From contig JARSSO010000043.1 in assembly GCA_029624765.1 (NCBI GenBank), positions 1 to 58,409 on the forward strand: a stretch of 58,409 bases of DNA, in the 5' to 3' direction. Each line of letters starts with the position of its first letter. The first letter of the stretch is position 1. The position numbers and the translations under genes are program-made. This stretch comes from Candidatus Contendibacter sp. (GTDB taxonomy: Bacteria > Pseudomonadota > Gammaproteobacteria > Competibacterales > Competibacteraceae). The notes under the pieces are model-generated. The model was given only the letters and a program-made list of their open reading frames with translations. It ran no database searches and was not told where the DNA came from. Positions 37,621-45,803 of the stretch are shown piece by piece.

Positions 37621-37779
37621 GAAGGGTATGGACCTCGTTGGTTCTGATCGGGGGCCGGTGGGTGATCGGGTAGAGTCCACCGTCGGTTGGGTAAACGTGA
37701 AGTGTAGTGGAGATTGCGTCGGTTGATCGATGCTTTTCCGGGCTCTGGAAAAACCGGCGGCGGGAACGTGTGTCGGTTC

Positions 37780-38772
37780 TCATCGGGAATCGACCGGCGA
37801 GGCGGCCGGGCCGTCGAGTTCGGCATAGCACGCGCGCAGGCAGTCCGGGCAAAGACCGTGGCTGAAACGGATATTGGCGTGTCGCAACATATAGCTCTCG
37901 ACGCTTTGCCAATAGCCGGCGTCGTCGCGGATTTTCTTGCAACCGGCGCAGATGGGGAGCAGCCCCCGGAGTGCTTCGATGTTGGCCAGGGCGGATTGAA
38001 GGTCGCGAATAAGATTTTCGCGCTCGATCTCGGCCTGCTTGCGGGTGGTGATGACCTGGAGATAGACCGAGATGCCCGGCTCGCGCGGATAGATCCGTAC
38101 TTCGTACCAGTTGACGGAGGGTGGTTGGTCGAAGGCGGCTTCGAAGACCAGCGGTTGCCGGTCGCGCAAGACCTCGGCGTATTTCGCCTCGAACACGCTG
38201 CCGCGCAACTTGGGAAAGCTGTCCAGCAAGGGCCGGCCCAGAACCTGCTCCCGACTGCGCCCAGACACGCGTTCGGCGGCAGCGTTGAAGTGGATCACGT
38301 GCCACGCATCGTCCAGGGCGAAGAAAGCATCGCTGATGCTCTCCAGGGTGTGATGCCAGTCAGCGTTGGCGGCGCGCAGGGCTTGCTCGGTGCGCCGGAC
38401 GCGCAGCAGGGTTCGCACCCAGGCCAGTAGCTCTTGCGGGTCGACCGGCCAGACCAGATAACCGTCGGCGCCCGAGTCCAGTCCTTCGATCCGGTCCTGA
38501 CTGTTGGTGCGATGCGCCGACAAGTAGAGCACGGGCAGAGTGCTGGAGGTGGGATCCGCCCGGAGTTGGAGGCAGACTTCGGTGCCGCTGAGATCGGGCA
38601 TTTCCACGTCCAGCAACACCAGATCGGGGGCAACGGTCTTGGCCAGATCGAGCGCCTCCACGCCACCAGCCGCTTGCAGCACTTCATAATCGGCCTGACG
38701 CAGGATACGGGCGACGGCCAGGCGCTTGGCCGCGTCATCGTCGGCCACCAGAATGCGAACGGGGGTCGTCAT
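37780..38772 (-). CDS. Response regulator with PAS domain and Cys-rich C-terminal motif
   Basis: 330 residues. Receiver domain 1-120: acidic pocket DDD (11-13), phosphoacceptor D55 (LVLLDVEMPD), S85 (LSAH). The conserved Lys before Pro is replaced by Trp108 (GYLVWPVDP). A PAS domain (about 140-250, LESISDAFFALDDAWHVIHFNAAAERVSG) and a short C-terminal region follow: LRGLLPICAGCKKIRDDAGYW...FSHGLCPDC. That motif recurs in PAS/receiver proteins and has paired CxxC motifs that may bind a metal. There is no DNA-binding domain, so output is probably through protein contacts. Its ATG overlaps the histidine kinase stop by 4 bases. Confidence 0.85.
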   Translation of the reverse strand: MTTPVRILVADDDAAKRLAVARILRQADYEVLQAAGGVEALDLAKTVAPDLVLLDVEMPDLSGTEVCLQLRADPTSSTLPVLYLSAHRTNSQDRIEGLDSGADGYLVWPVDPQELLAWVRTLLRVRRTEQALRAANADWHHTLESISDAFFALDDAWHVIHFNAAAERVSGRSREQVLGRPLLDSFPKLRGSVFEAKYAEVLRDRQPLVFEAAFDQPPSVNWYEVRIYPREPGISVYLQVITTRKQAEIERENLIRDLQSALANIEALRGLLPICAGCKKIRDDAGYWQSVESYMLRHANIRFSHGLCPDCLRACYAELDGPAASPVDSR

Positions 38773-39986
38773 GGGCCGCGATCCCTCGGGGTCGTCACAG
38801 GCAACGCGAAGGAGAAGACGGAACCGCGACCGGGTTCGGTCTCGACCTGGATCGCGCCACCGTGGCCCTCCACGATCTTGCGGGCGATGGCCAGGCCCAG
38901 GCCGCTGCCGCGTTCGCCGCCGATTCCGCGCACGCTGGTCTTCTGGAAAAACCGGAACAGCTTGCCCACCTCTTCGGCCGGGATGCCCGGTCCCCGGTCG
39001 CGCACCGACACCACCGCGCGATCGCCCTCGCGGGCGAGGCTGACCTCTACTCGCGTTCCCGGCGGCGAGAATTTCAGGGCGTTGCCGATGAGGTTGTTCA
39101 ACACCTGCTCAAGTTTCGGACCGTCGGCATCCAGCAGCAGGGGCGTGGATTCCGGGGTGACGAGCACGAGTTGCCGTTGCGTCTTGCCGGCCAGCACCCG
39201 ATTGAACGCGAGGTTCCGTTCGACCAGCGCCCGCAAATCCAGTGGTTGACGGTTCAGCTCCAGTTTGCCGGCTTCGATTTGCGAAACGTCGAGAAGATTA
39301 TCCACCAGCCGCAACAGGGACTCGCTGGTCTGGCGGATGGTGACGATGAATCGGGAATGTTCTTCCGAGACGGCGGGACCCAACTCGGTTTCGAGAAACT
39401 GGCTGTAGATCTGAATCACCCCCAGCGGGCTGCGCAGGTCGTGCGCGGCGATGCCGAGGAACTGGTTCTTCAGTTGGTTGAGCCGTTCCAGTTCCGCGTT
39501 CTTCTTGGCCATTTCGCGCTGGAGCGCGGCCAAGTCGTTGTTCAATTGGGTCAATTCCTCCAGAAGCCGTGCGTCCCGTTCGCCCTGGGACTGGACGAGC
39601 CGCGCGATCTCCTTGGCGAGCGACCGGAACGCGTTGGTCTGCTCGTTGTTGATTCGCATGAGTTCTTCCGTCAGTCCGGCCAGGGCGGTGCGGGTGCGGG
39701 CGATCACCACCACCAGGCGCTCTTCATGCACCCCGCCGCCCCAGTGCAGCGGGACCAGTCCACCCTCCAACAGCACGTTGATCTCCCAGCCCAGCGCCGC
39801 GCCGGTGGCATGGATGACTTCCAGAAAGTGCCGGGCTTTTTCCTGGTTGCCGATGTCCGCCAGTTCGACGATGGGCGTGCCGGGGCGAAGGCGCGGGCCA
39901 AGGTCCAAGTTGTCGCGAATGATTTCGCACACGCGACCCTGGAGATCGCAGATCAAGGCGATGCCCTGGTCGTGGAGTTTGATCAT
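38769..39986 (-). CDS. Sensor histidine kinase (PAS-like, HisKA, HATPase)
   Basis: 405 residues from ATG 39986, which overlaps the stop of the B12-protein gene (ATGA). The N-terminal 100 residues look like a PAS domain (GIALICDLQGRVCEIIRDNLDL, RTRTALAGLTEEL). A coiled coil (about 105-170) leads to the HisKA helix with His182 (GIAAHDLRSPLG). The ATPase domain has NLIGNALKFSPPG, DRGPGIP and GSGLGLAIARKIVEGHGG. There are no membrane spans, so it is cytoplasmic and suited to sensing through a soluble partner such as the adjacent B12 protein. The open frame continues upstream to 40718 but that part is antisense-like sequence overlapping the B12 gene. Confidence 0.9.
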   Translation of the reverse strand: MIKLHDQGIALICDLQGRVCEIIRDNLDLGPRLRPGTPIVELADIGNQEKARHFLEVIHATGAALGWEINVLLEGGLVPLHWGGGVHEERLVVVIARTRTALAGLTEELMRINNEQTNAFRSLAKEIARLVQSQGERDARLLEELTQLNNDLAALQREMAKKNAELERLNQLKNQFLGIAAHDLRSPLGVIQIYSQFLETELGPAVSEEHSRFIVTIRQTSESLLRLVDNLLDVSQIEAGKLELNRQPLDLRALVERNLAFNRVLAGKTQRQLVLVTPESTPLLLDADGPKLEQVLNNLIGNALKFSPPGTRVEVSLAREGDRAVVSVRDRGPGIPAEEVGKLFRFFQKTSVRGIGGERGSGLGLAIARKIVEGHGGAIQVETEPGRGSVFSFALPVTTPRDRGP

Positions 39987-41050
39987 GCCGGTCTCCGCGC
40001 GGTCAGCAACTGGCGGGCGCAATCCACGGCCGTCTGGGCATCGGGCGCCCAGCCGTCGGCACCGATGCGCCGCCACAGGTCCGGCGCGAGATTGAAGGGA
40101 TATCCGCCGACCAGGACGAGCACGTCGCGACAGGCGGGGTCGGTCCGGACGGCCTGAATCAATCGCTCCACCTCGCTGACGTGGTAAGTGATGGTGGCGG
40201 AGATTCCGAGCACGTCCGCCCGGCGTTCGACGAGCGTGCCGAGGATGCTGTCGGTGGGGGTGTTCGCGCCCAGGTAAAACGTATCCCAACCTTCCATCTC
40301 GAAGAAGTCGGCGACCATGCGCACGCCGATCTCGTGCAATTCGGAGGCGATGCAGGTCGCCACCAGCCGGCCGGCGCCCTTGTCGCCGGAAAAAACGTAG
40401 GGATAGAGCTGCGACATGACCCACTGCGTTGCGGCGGTGCAATAATGCTCCTGGGCGACGCTGATCTGATTGGTTTGCCAGAGCCGGCCAATTTCGCGCT
40501 GGCAGAGCTGAAATACCCCCAGATAAATATCCTTGACCGACGTCCCCTGGGTTACGGCATCGAGCACGAGCCGGCTGGCGACATGACGCTCGCCGCGCAG
40601 CAGGGCCTGAAGGTATCGATGAGCGAGCAGGGAAAGCGGCGCGTTGCCTTCGATGATCGCCGGCAGGTCGTCGGGCAGGTCCGGCAGTCGGCGCACGCCT
40701 TCGGCCACGTAAGCGCACGCGGTTTCCGCCGCCGCGACCGGCAGGCTCTGGCGCAGAGCGTCCTGCAGGTACTCAAAATGATCGAGCAAATCCCGCAACC
40801 GGACCCGCCGCCGCGACAGGATCACCTTGAGCCAGCCCAGGTAGTCGAGGAACAACGCCGGTTTTTCCAGCGCGATGGCCTGGGCGAGAAAAGCGAGATT
40901 GTAGCCGGCGTCTTCCAAGGTACGCTGCCAGCCGATGGGGCCGTAGCGTTCGCGCAGATCCGGATGTTCGGCGTATTGGCGAGTCGCGACCGCTTCGGCA
41001 ATAGCCGGACGCCGGGCTTCGATGGCGGCGCTGATTTCTCGGGCGTTCAT
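39983..41050 (-). CDS. B12-binding sensor protein, CarH/LitR-like
   Basis: 355 residues. The N-terminal 135 residues are a helical domain of unknown type (RYGPIGWQRTLEDAGYNLAFLAQAI). Residues about 140-215 form a B12-binding four-helix cap and 225-350 a Rossmann-like cobalamin domain. Key residues match the AdoCbl photoreceptor CarH. The cap has W191 followed at exactly +10/+11 by E201-H202 (W-x9-EH). The cobalamin domain has E-x-H-x-x-G (237-242, ligand His239), then 41 residues to S284, and GG at 315-316. CarH has a DNA-binding MerR domain; this protein does not. It is translationally coupled to the histidine kinase, which may be its output. Light sensing is inferred, not shown. Confidence 0.87.
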   Translation of the reverse strand: MNAREISAAIEARRPAIAEAVATRQYAEHPDLRERYGPIGWQRTLEDAGYNLAFLAQAIALEKPALFLDYLGWLKVILSRRRVRLRDLLDHFEYLQDALRQSLPVAAAETACAYVAEGVRRLPDLPDDLPAIIEGNAPLSLLAHRYLQALLRGERHVASRLVLDAVTQGTSVKDIYLGVFQLCQREIGRLWQTNQISVAQEHYCTAATQWVMSQLYPYVFSGDKGAGRLVATCIASELHEIGVRMVADFFEMEGWDTFYLGANTPTDSILGTLVERRADVLGISATITYHVSEVERLIQAVRTDPACRDVLVLVGGYPFNLAPDLWRRIGADGWAPDAQTAVDCARQLLTARRPA

Positions 41051-41054
41051 CGGT

Positions 41055-41405
41055 TCAGGAGCAGACGTGTTCGAAATGTCGGATCAGGGTTCGGCTGGGG
41101 ACCAGTTTCAGTCCCTTGGGAATCCCTTTGTGGGCCTGGTGGTAATCGTGACTGCGATACCAGGACCGGAAACTGGCCTCATCGCGCCAAAAGGTCAGCA
41201 ACCAGATTTCATCGGGACAATCCAGTGGACTGAGTACGTCCAGGCGCACGAAACCGGGCGCGCGTTCCACCTGGCGCGGCCGTTGACGGAAAGCGGTCTT
41301 GACGGCTTCGGTCATGCCGTTGACTACCGTGAACTGGCTGACCACGGCGAAACCACCGGGCAGGGCAGGGGACGGAAGAGTTTTCTTGGGGGCGGTTTCA
41401 TTCAT
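41055..41405 (-). CDS. Antibiotic biosynthesis monooxygenase (ABM)-fold protein
   Basis: 116 residues. Single ABM-like ferredoxin-fold domain (FAVVSQFTVVNGMTEAVKTAFRQRP, PGFVRLDVL, EIWLLTFWRDEASFRSWYRSHDYHQAH). Relatives include heme-degrading IsdG/HmoB proteins and small quinone-forming monooxygenases. The long C-terminal tail (IPKGLKLVPSRTLIRHFEHVCS) resembles the heme-oxygenase-like ABM proteins of proteobacteria. It ends 4 bases before the B12-protein ATG, so it is the first gene of the operon ABM-B12-HK-RR. A tetrapyrrole link between the two first genes is possible but speculative. Confidence 0.8.
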   Translation of the reverse strand: MNETAPKKTLPSPALPGGFAVVSQFTVVNGMTEAVKTAFRQRPRQVERAPGFVRLDVLSPLDCPDEIWLLTFWRDEASFRSWYRSHDYHQAHKGIPKGLKLVPSRTLIRHFEHVCS

Positions 41406-41505
41406 GGTTGGTTAAGGGTCGGCGCGATGTGCCAGTCCGGGAGCCTGCCTTGAATAACTATAGAATAATCAGCGGTGGTCGGCGGTGAATGGCGCTCCAC
41501 GACGG

Positions 41506-42534
41506 TCAGTCCGATACGGGCACCTGAATCGGATCGGGCGATGGAGCGGAAAGCGCGTCCAGTTGGCGTCGTAACCGGTTTCGATCTTCTTGCACGGCCT
41601 TCAGTTCACCCCGCAAGCCCTCGGCTTCGCGCACGGTTTCCAGGTGCCGCGCTTCCATATCTTGCAACCTTGGGCGGACTTGCCCCAGTTCGGCGTTCAA
41701 GGCGTTCTGGCGTTCTGCGGCGGCAGTCAGGTTCGCGCGCAGTTCAGCGTTCTCGCGCCGCGCGGTTTCCGATTGTTCCCGCCAGTGGATTTCCTGATTT
41801 TTCCAATCCTGGCGTTCGGTTGCGAAGGCCTTGCGATCCGTCTTCTGCTCAAGGCGAATTTGATCAAGCATGGCCAGGAGCCGCGCCTCGCCGGCTTCGC
41901 TACGTTGGCGTTCGAACTCAAGCTGGCGCTGTGCTTCGGCCAGTTGCCGGTCGGCATCGGAACGCTGTTGTTGCAAGGTGATTTCAAGTTGCAGGACTCG
42001 AGCAGCGGTTTCGGCGCGGATTTGGGCAATGGTCTCGGCGGCGGCCTGGGCGCGCTGATCGGCGACCTCAATGGCGGTTTCGGCGGCGGTCCGGCGTTCT
42101 TGTTCCACCAGCAGACGGTCGGCCAGCTCACGGGCGGCGGTTTGGGTGGATTCCAGTTCGCGCTGGCAATCCAGCGCGCTGGATTGCGCCTGTCGCTGTT
42201 CAGCGATGGCGATGTCGCGGGATTTTTCGGCTTCCAGGACCGCTTGCGCGGCGGCGGCCCGTTGTTCCTCGAACGCCGCCTCGGCGTGCCGCACGGCGAT
42301 TTTCCAGAAATCGTCCAGTGCGGTGGCTACGGCTTCGGGAACGGTGGGCGGCAGAATAGCCTTTGGGGCTTGGGCGAGATGCTGTTGCCAGTGCTTGAGG
42401 TGTTCGCTGATGGTGGTGTTGCTGCCGGTGCCGAGCAGTTCGCGCACGCGCTGGATGGTGGGATTGAGACCACGTCCCAGCAGGGTTTCGGCGGCGGCCT
42501 GAACTTCTTCGTAGCGGATTCCGGAACGGGCCAT
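41506..42534 (-). CDS. KfrA-like DNA-binding coiled-coil protein
   Basis: 342 residues from ATG 42534 (MARSGIRYEEVQAAAETLLGRG), which has GGAG about 12 bases upstream; a TTG at 42564 is the alternative. The N-terminal domain (about 1-110, NPTIQRVRELLGTGSNTTISEHLKHWQ) matches the plasmid KfrA-type helix-turn-helix. The rest (110-335) is a continuous alpha-helical coiled coil rich in Glu, Gln, Arg and Ala. KfrA proteins bind an operator at their own promoter and act in plasmid stability; chromosomal copies act as nucleoid-associated or regulatory proteins. A large palindrome lies 90 bases upstream of the start. Confidence 0.82.
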   Translation of the reverse strand: MARSGIRYEEVQAAAETLLGRGLNPTIQRVRELLGTGSNTTISEHLKHWQQHLAQAPKAILPPTVPEAVATALDDFWKIAVRHAEAAFEEQRAAAAQAVLEAEKSRDIAIAEQRQAQSSALDCQRELESTQTAARELADRLLVEQERRTAAETAIEVADQRAQAAAETIAQIRAETAARVLQLEITLQQQRSDADRQLAEAQRQLEFERQRSEAGEARLLAMLDQIRLEQKTDRKAFATERQDWKNQEIHWREQSETARRENAELRANLTAAAERQNALNAELGQVRPRLQDMEARHLETVREAEGLRGELKAVQEDRNRLRRQLDALSAPSPDPIQVPVSD

Positions 42535-42596
42535 GGGGTTGAAAGCTCCGTGGGTTGTCGTCAAGGAACCGATCCTAACATAGAAAATGATTACAT

Positions 42597-42661
42597 AATA
42601 CGTATTTTACGATGATTTTGAATCCATAATTCAAGATTATTCTCATAATCATGAATTATGG
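42597..42661. promoter_or_regulatory. Nested palindrome upstream of the KfrA-like gene
   Basis: In the 272-base divergent gap between the KfrA-like and sulfatase genes, CCATAATTCA-a-GATTAT (42624-42640) pairs with ATAATC-a-TGAATTATGG (42645-42661) around TCTC. This is a 17-position stem with a single A-A mismatch. A second palindrome, AATACGTATT, lies at 42597-42606. The region is AT-rich in a GC-rich setting. KfrA-type repressors bind such inverted repeats by their own promoters, so this is a candidate operator. Read as RNA it would also form a hairpin, but it lacks a T tract. Nothing else is seen in the rest of the gap apart from the sulfatase ribosome-binding site AAAGGAG. Confidence 0.55.
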
Positions 42662-42806
42662 AATTACCCTTCCACCGGTGACCAAGGTTCAAAAAATAGA
42701 CGATTTTTGGCTATTCGAGAAATGTTGACCAGGCTACTCTGTCAATGTACGGCCGGCGAACCGGCTGCGTTTCTACTTCGAAAGCCGACCAAAGGAGCTA
42801 ATCGAT

Positions 42807-44390
42807 ATGCTGGAACGAACGTATTTTTCCCGGCTGGCCGCGGCTGCCTTGCTGTGGCTGGGCTCCGCCGCTGCGCTGGCCGCTGACAAGCCCAACATTC
42901 TGGTGATCTGGGGCGATGACGTTGGCCAGTCCAACATCAGCGCCTACAGCAAGGGCCTGATGGGCTACCAGACGCCCAACATCGACCGCATCGCGCGGGA
43001 AGGCGTGCTGTTCACCGATTACTACGGCGAGCAATCCTGCACCGCCGGTCGCTCCTCGTTTATCATGGGCCAGAGCGTGTTCCGCACCGGTCTTTCCAAG
43101 GTCGGTCTCCCCGGCGCCAAGGAAGGCATGATGGTCGAAGATCCGACCATTGCTGTCCTCCTCAAGGATCAGGGCTACGCGACCGGCCAGTTCGGGAAAA
43201 ACCATCTTGGCGACCGGGACGAGCATCTGCCCACTAATCATGGCTTCGATGAGTTCTTCGGCAATCTCTACCACCTCAACGCCGAGGAAGAGCCGGAAAA
43301 CGAAGACTATCCCCGCGACCTGAAGCTGGCCGATGGCCGGACCTTCCAGCAAGCCTTCGGGCCGCGCGGCGTCATTAAATCCTCCGCCGACGGCAAGATC
43401 CAGGACACTGGCCCGCTGACCAAAAAACGGATGGAGACGGCGGACGACGAGACCGCCGCCGCCGCCATTGATTTCATTCGCCGTCAGACCAAGGCCGGCA
43501 AGCCCTGGTTTGTCTGGTGGAGCGGCACCCGGATGCACTTCCGCACCCACGTTAGCCCCGAGAAAATGACCGAGATCAAGAAGACCTACCCCAACGCGGA
43601 TGAATACACCGCCGGGATGATCGAGCACGACATGCACATCGGCCAGTTCCTCGCCGTACTCGACGAACTGGGTATCGCCAACAACACCATCGTCCACTAC
43701 TCGACCGACAACGGCCCGCACATGAACACCTGGCCGGACGCGGCCATGACTCCGTTCCGTGGTGAAAAGAACACCAACTGGGAAGGCGGATGGCGCATTC
43801 CCGCCGCCGTGCGCTGGCCGGGCGTGATCAAGCCGGGCAGCGTCAGCAACGGCATCGTCCACCACATGGACTGGCTGCCTACCTTCGTCGCCGCCGCCGG
43901 CAAGGCGGACATCAAGGAAGACCTGCTCGACGGCTATACCTCCAAGGCTCTCGGTCGCAACTACAAAATCCATCTCGATGGCTACAACCTGATCGACCAC
44001 CTCAAGAACCCGCAGGGCACTCCAAGCCCCCGCAAGGAGATTTTCTACTTCTCCGATGACGGCGACCTCACGGCTCTGCGTTATCAAGACTGGAAGATCA
44101 TTTTCATGGAGCAGCGCGTCGAGGGAACCTTGCAGGCGTGGGCGGAGCCTTTCGTCCCACTCCGGGTTCCGCTGATCTTCAACCTGCGGCGCGACCCCTA
44201 CGAGCGTTCGCAAAAGACCTCGAATACCTATTACGACTGGATGATTGACCGTGTCTACCTGTTGGTGCCGGCTCAAGCCTACGTGGGCAAGTTCCTGGAG
44301 ACGTTCAAGGATTATCCTCCGCGCCAGAAAGCCGCCAGTTTCTCGCTCGACAAGGTCATGGAGAAGCTGAGCAAGCCGGGCGAGCGTTGA
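42807..44390 (+). CDS. Exported arylsulfatase (FGly type)
   Basis: 527 residues. Signal peptide 1-26 (LAAAALLWLGSAAALA). Type I sulfatase fold with metal-binding D37/D38 (WGDDVG), the formylglycine signature C78-T-A-G-R82 (QSCTAGRSSF), the Lys in GQFGKNHLGD and a C-terminal STDNGPHMNTW metal site. C78 must be converted to formylglycine by a maturase for activity; no maturase gene is in the window. The substrate is unknown; related proteins in the same size class are annotated arylsulfatase. AAAGGAG lies upstream of the ATG. It is followed by its own terminator, then a HAD-family gene. Confidence 0.92.
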   Translation: MLERTYFSRLAAAALLWLGSAAALAADKPNILVIWGDDVGQSNISAYSKGLMGYQTPNIDRIAREGVLFTDYYGEQSCTAGRSSFIMGQSVFRTGLSKVGLPGAKEGMMVEDPTIAVLLKDQGYATGQFGKNHLGDRDEHLPTNHGFDEFFGNLYHLNAEEEPENEDYPRDLKLADGRTFQQAFGPRGVIKSSADGKIQDTGPLTKKRMETADDETAAAAIDFIRRQTKAGKPWFVWWSGTRMHFRTHVSPEKMTEIKKTYPNADEYTAGMIEHDMHIGQFLAVLDELGIANNTIVHYSTDNGPHMNTWPDAAMTPFRGEKNTNWEGGWRIPAAVRWPGVIKPGSVSNGIVHHMDWLPTFVAAAGKADIKEDLLDGYTSKALGRNYKIHLDGYNLIDHLKNPQGTPSPRKEIFYFSDDGDLTALRYQDWKIIFMEQRVEGTLQAWAEPFVPLRVPLIFNLRRDPYERSQKTSNTYYDWMIDRVYLLVPAQAYVGKFLETFKDYPPRQKAASFSLDKVMEKLSKPGER

Positions 44391-44429
44391 GGCAACGCTG
44401 CTATTCAGGCCATTCGCTTTTGGAACCGG

Positions 44430-44463
44430 AAGCGGGATGTCGGGCTTTGGGCATCCCGCTTTT
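44430..44463 (+). terminator. Intrinsic terminator after the sulfatase gene
   Basis: AAGCGGGATG (44430-44439) pairs perfectly with CATCCCGCTT (44452-44461), with a 12-base loop and TTTT at 44460-44463. It lies 40 bases after the sulfatase stop and before the ribosome-binding site of the HAD gene. Confidence 0.75.
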
Positions 44464-44492
44464 CCAATCCAGGCAACCCATGGGAAGACCTC

Positions 44493-45464
44493 ATGAAACC
44501 GCTTCGTCTCACCTTGTTGCTATTCGCGCTCGCCCTGTCGCGAATGGGGTTTGCCGACGACCTGCTGCCCTCCTGGAATGACACGGCTGCAAAGGCGGCT
44601 ATCGTCAAGTTCGTCAACCGCGTGACGACCGAAGGCTCGGCTGACTTTGTCCCGCCCGCCGACCGCATCGCGGTGTTCGATAACGACGGCACCTTGTGGT
44701 CGGAACAGCCGATGTACTTTCAGCTCGCGTTTGCCCTCGACCGCGTGAAGGCGCTCGCGCCGCGTCATCCCGAATGGAAGAACCAGCAGCCGTTCAAGGC
44801 GGCGCTTGAGGGCGACATGAAAGCCCTGGCGGAAACCGGCGAGCACGGCCTGCTCGAACTGGTGATCGCCACCCACGCGGGCAACACCAGCGAGGAATTC
44901 GCGCAAATCGTGCGCGACTGGGTCAGCACCGCGCGGCATCCCAAGCTCGGACGCCCGTACACCGAACTGGTGTTTCAACCGATGCTGGATCTGCTCACCT
45001 ACCTGCGCGCCAACGGCTTCAAGACGTATATCGTCTCCGGCGGCGGCATTGAGTTTCTGCGCGTGGTGGCCGAGGAACTGTACGGCGTTCCGCCTGAGCA
45101 GGTGATCGGGTCGAGCGTCAAGACCAAGTACGAAGTCCGCGACGGCAAGCCCGCGATCGTGCGACTGTCCGAAATCGACTTCATCGACGACAAGACCGGC
45201 AAGCCGGTCGGCATCCACAAATTCATCGGCAAGCGGCCGATCATGGCCGTCGGCAACTCCGACGGCGACTTTCAGATGCTGGAGTGGACCACTTCGGCAC
45301 CAGGTGCGCGGCTCGGTCTGATCGTCCACCACGACAATGCCGAGCGCGAATTCGCCTACGACCGTAAATCGGCGTTTGGCAAGCTCGATCGCGGCCTGGA
45401 CGAAGGACCAAAACGCGGCTGGACGATCGTCAGCATGAAGAACGATTGGCGCGCGGTTTGGTAG
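44493..45464 (+). CDS. Periplasmic HAD-superfamily phosphatase-like protein
   Basis: 323 residues. Signal peptide 1-21 (LTLLLFALALSRMGFA). HAD motif I is FDNDGTLW with nucleophile D63 and D65. Motif II is IVSGGG. The conserved Lys is probably in SSVKTKYE, and motif IV is AVGNSDGDFQML. The layout matches the phosphoserine-phosphatase-like HAD group often found as exported proteins next to sulfatases. It may remove phosphate from an extracellular substrate; the target is unknown. Confidence 0.85.
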   Translation: MKPLRLTLLLFALALSRMGFADDLLPSWNDTAAKAAIVKFVNRVTTEGSADFVPPADRIAVFDNDGTLWSEQPMYFQLAFALDRVKALAPRHPEWKNQQPFKAALEGDMKALAETGEHGLLELVIATHAGNTSEEFAQIVRDWVSTARHPKLGRPYTELVFQPMLDLLTYLRANGFKTYIVSGGGIEFLRVVAEELYGVPPEQVIGSSVKTKYEVRDGKPAIVRLSEIDFIDDKTGKPVGIHKFIGKRPIMAVGNSDGDFQMLEWTTSAPGARLGLIVHHDNAEREFAYDRKSAFGKLDRGLDEGPKRGWTIVSMKNDWRAVW

Positions 45465-45523
45465 TACGGAAAGCGAACAAGACCAAGGTACAACACGAAC
45501 GTAACTCAATGGGAGATATGAGA

Positions 45524-45748
45524 ATGAAGACACAATGGCTGGCTCGCGCCAGCATGATGGCCGCGTCCCTGGTATTGGGATTAACGATTGCAGCGTGCAG
45601 TACTCCGAAAAAGGAGTGCGAAGCCTGCTTTAGTCATGCCGACTGCGAGGGGACGATGAACTGCCACTCGCGGCCCATGGCGGATGGATCGGTCAGGAAT
45701 GTGTGCGTTGACACTTCTAAAATGATCACCTGTCCGGTCCCCCAGTAA
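45524..45748 (+). CDS. Small Cys-rich lipoprotein
   Basis: 74 residues from ATG 45524 (MKTQWLARASMMAASLVLGLTIAACS), with GGGAGA 7 bases upstream; ATGs at 45509 and 45518 are alternatives. Lipobox LTIAAC puts the lipidated Cys after a typical signal peptide. The mature part has six further Cys (KKECEACFSHADCEGTMNCH, VCVDTSKMITCPV), probably three disulfides, a little like a Dickkopf/colipase-like knot. It follows the HAD gene by 59 bases on the same strand. Function unknown. Confidence 0.7.
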   Translation: MKTQWLARASMMAASLVLGLTIAACSTPKKECEACFSHADCEGTMNCHSRPMADGSVRNVCVDTSKMITCPVPQ

Positions 45749-45780
45749 AAAACCAGTCATCAGAATTTTCGATTTCCGCC

Positions 45781-45800
45781 ATTCCCGCGCAAGCGGGAAT
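45781..45800. terminator. Hairpin between convergent lipoprotein and AraC-family genes
   Basis: ATTCCCGC-gcaa-GCGGGAAT is a perfect 8-bp stem with a 4-base loop, 32 bases after the lipoprotein stop and directly before the AraC-family stop. This compact repeat type is also found as dispersed REP-like units in proteobacteria. Confidence 0.55.
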
Positions 45801-45803
45801 TGG

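Noticed and set aside
35722..37647. Open frame of 641 codons on the plus strand opposite iorA
   Set aside because: Antisense shadow of a well-supported gene with ferredoxin and TPP motifs; no family features of its own.
39987..40718. N-terminal extension of the histidine kinase
   Set aside because: It overlaps the B12-protein gene in another frame with Arg-rich low-information sequence; the ATG at 39986 with an ATGA overlap is the natural start.
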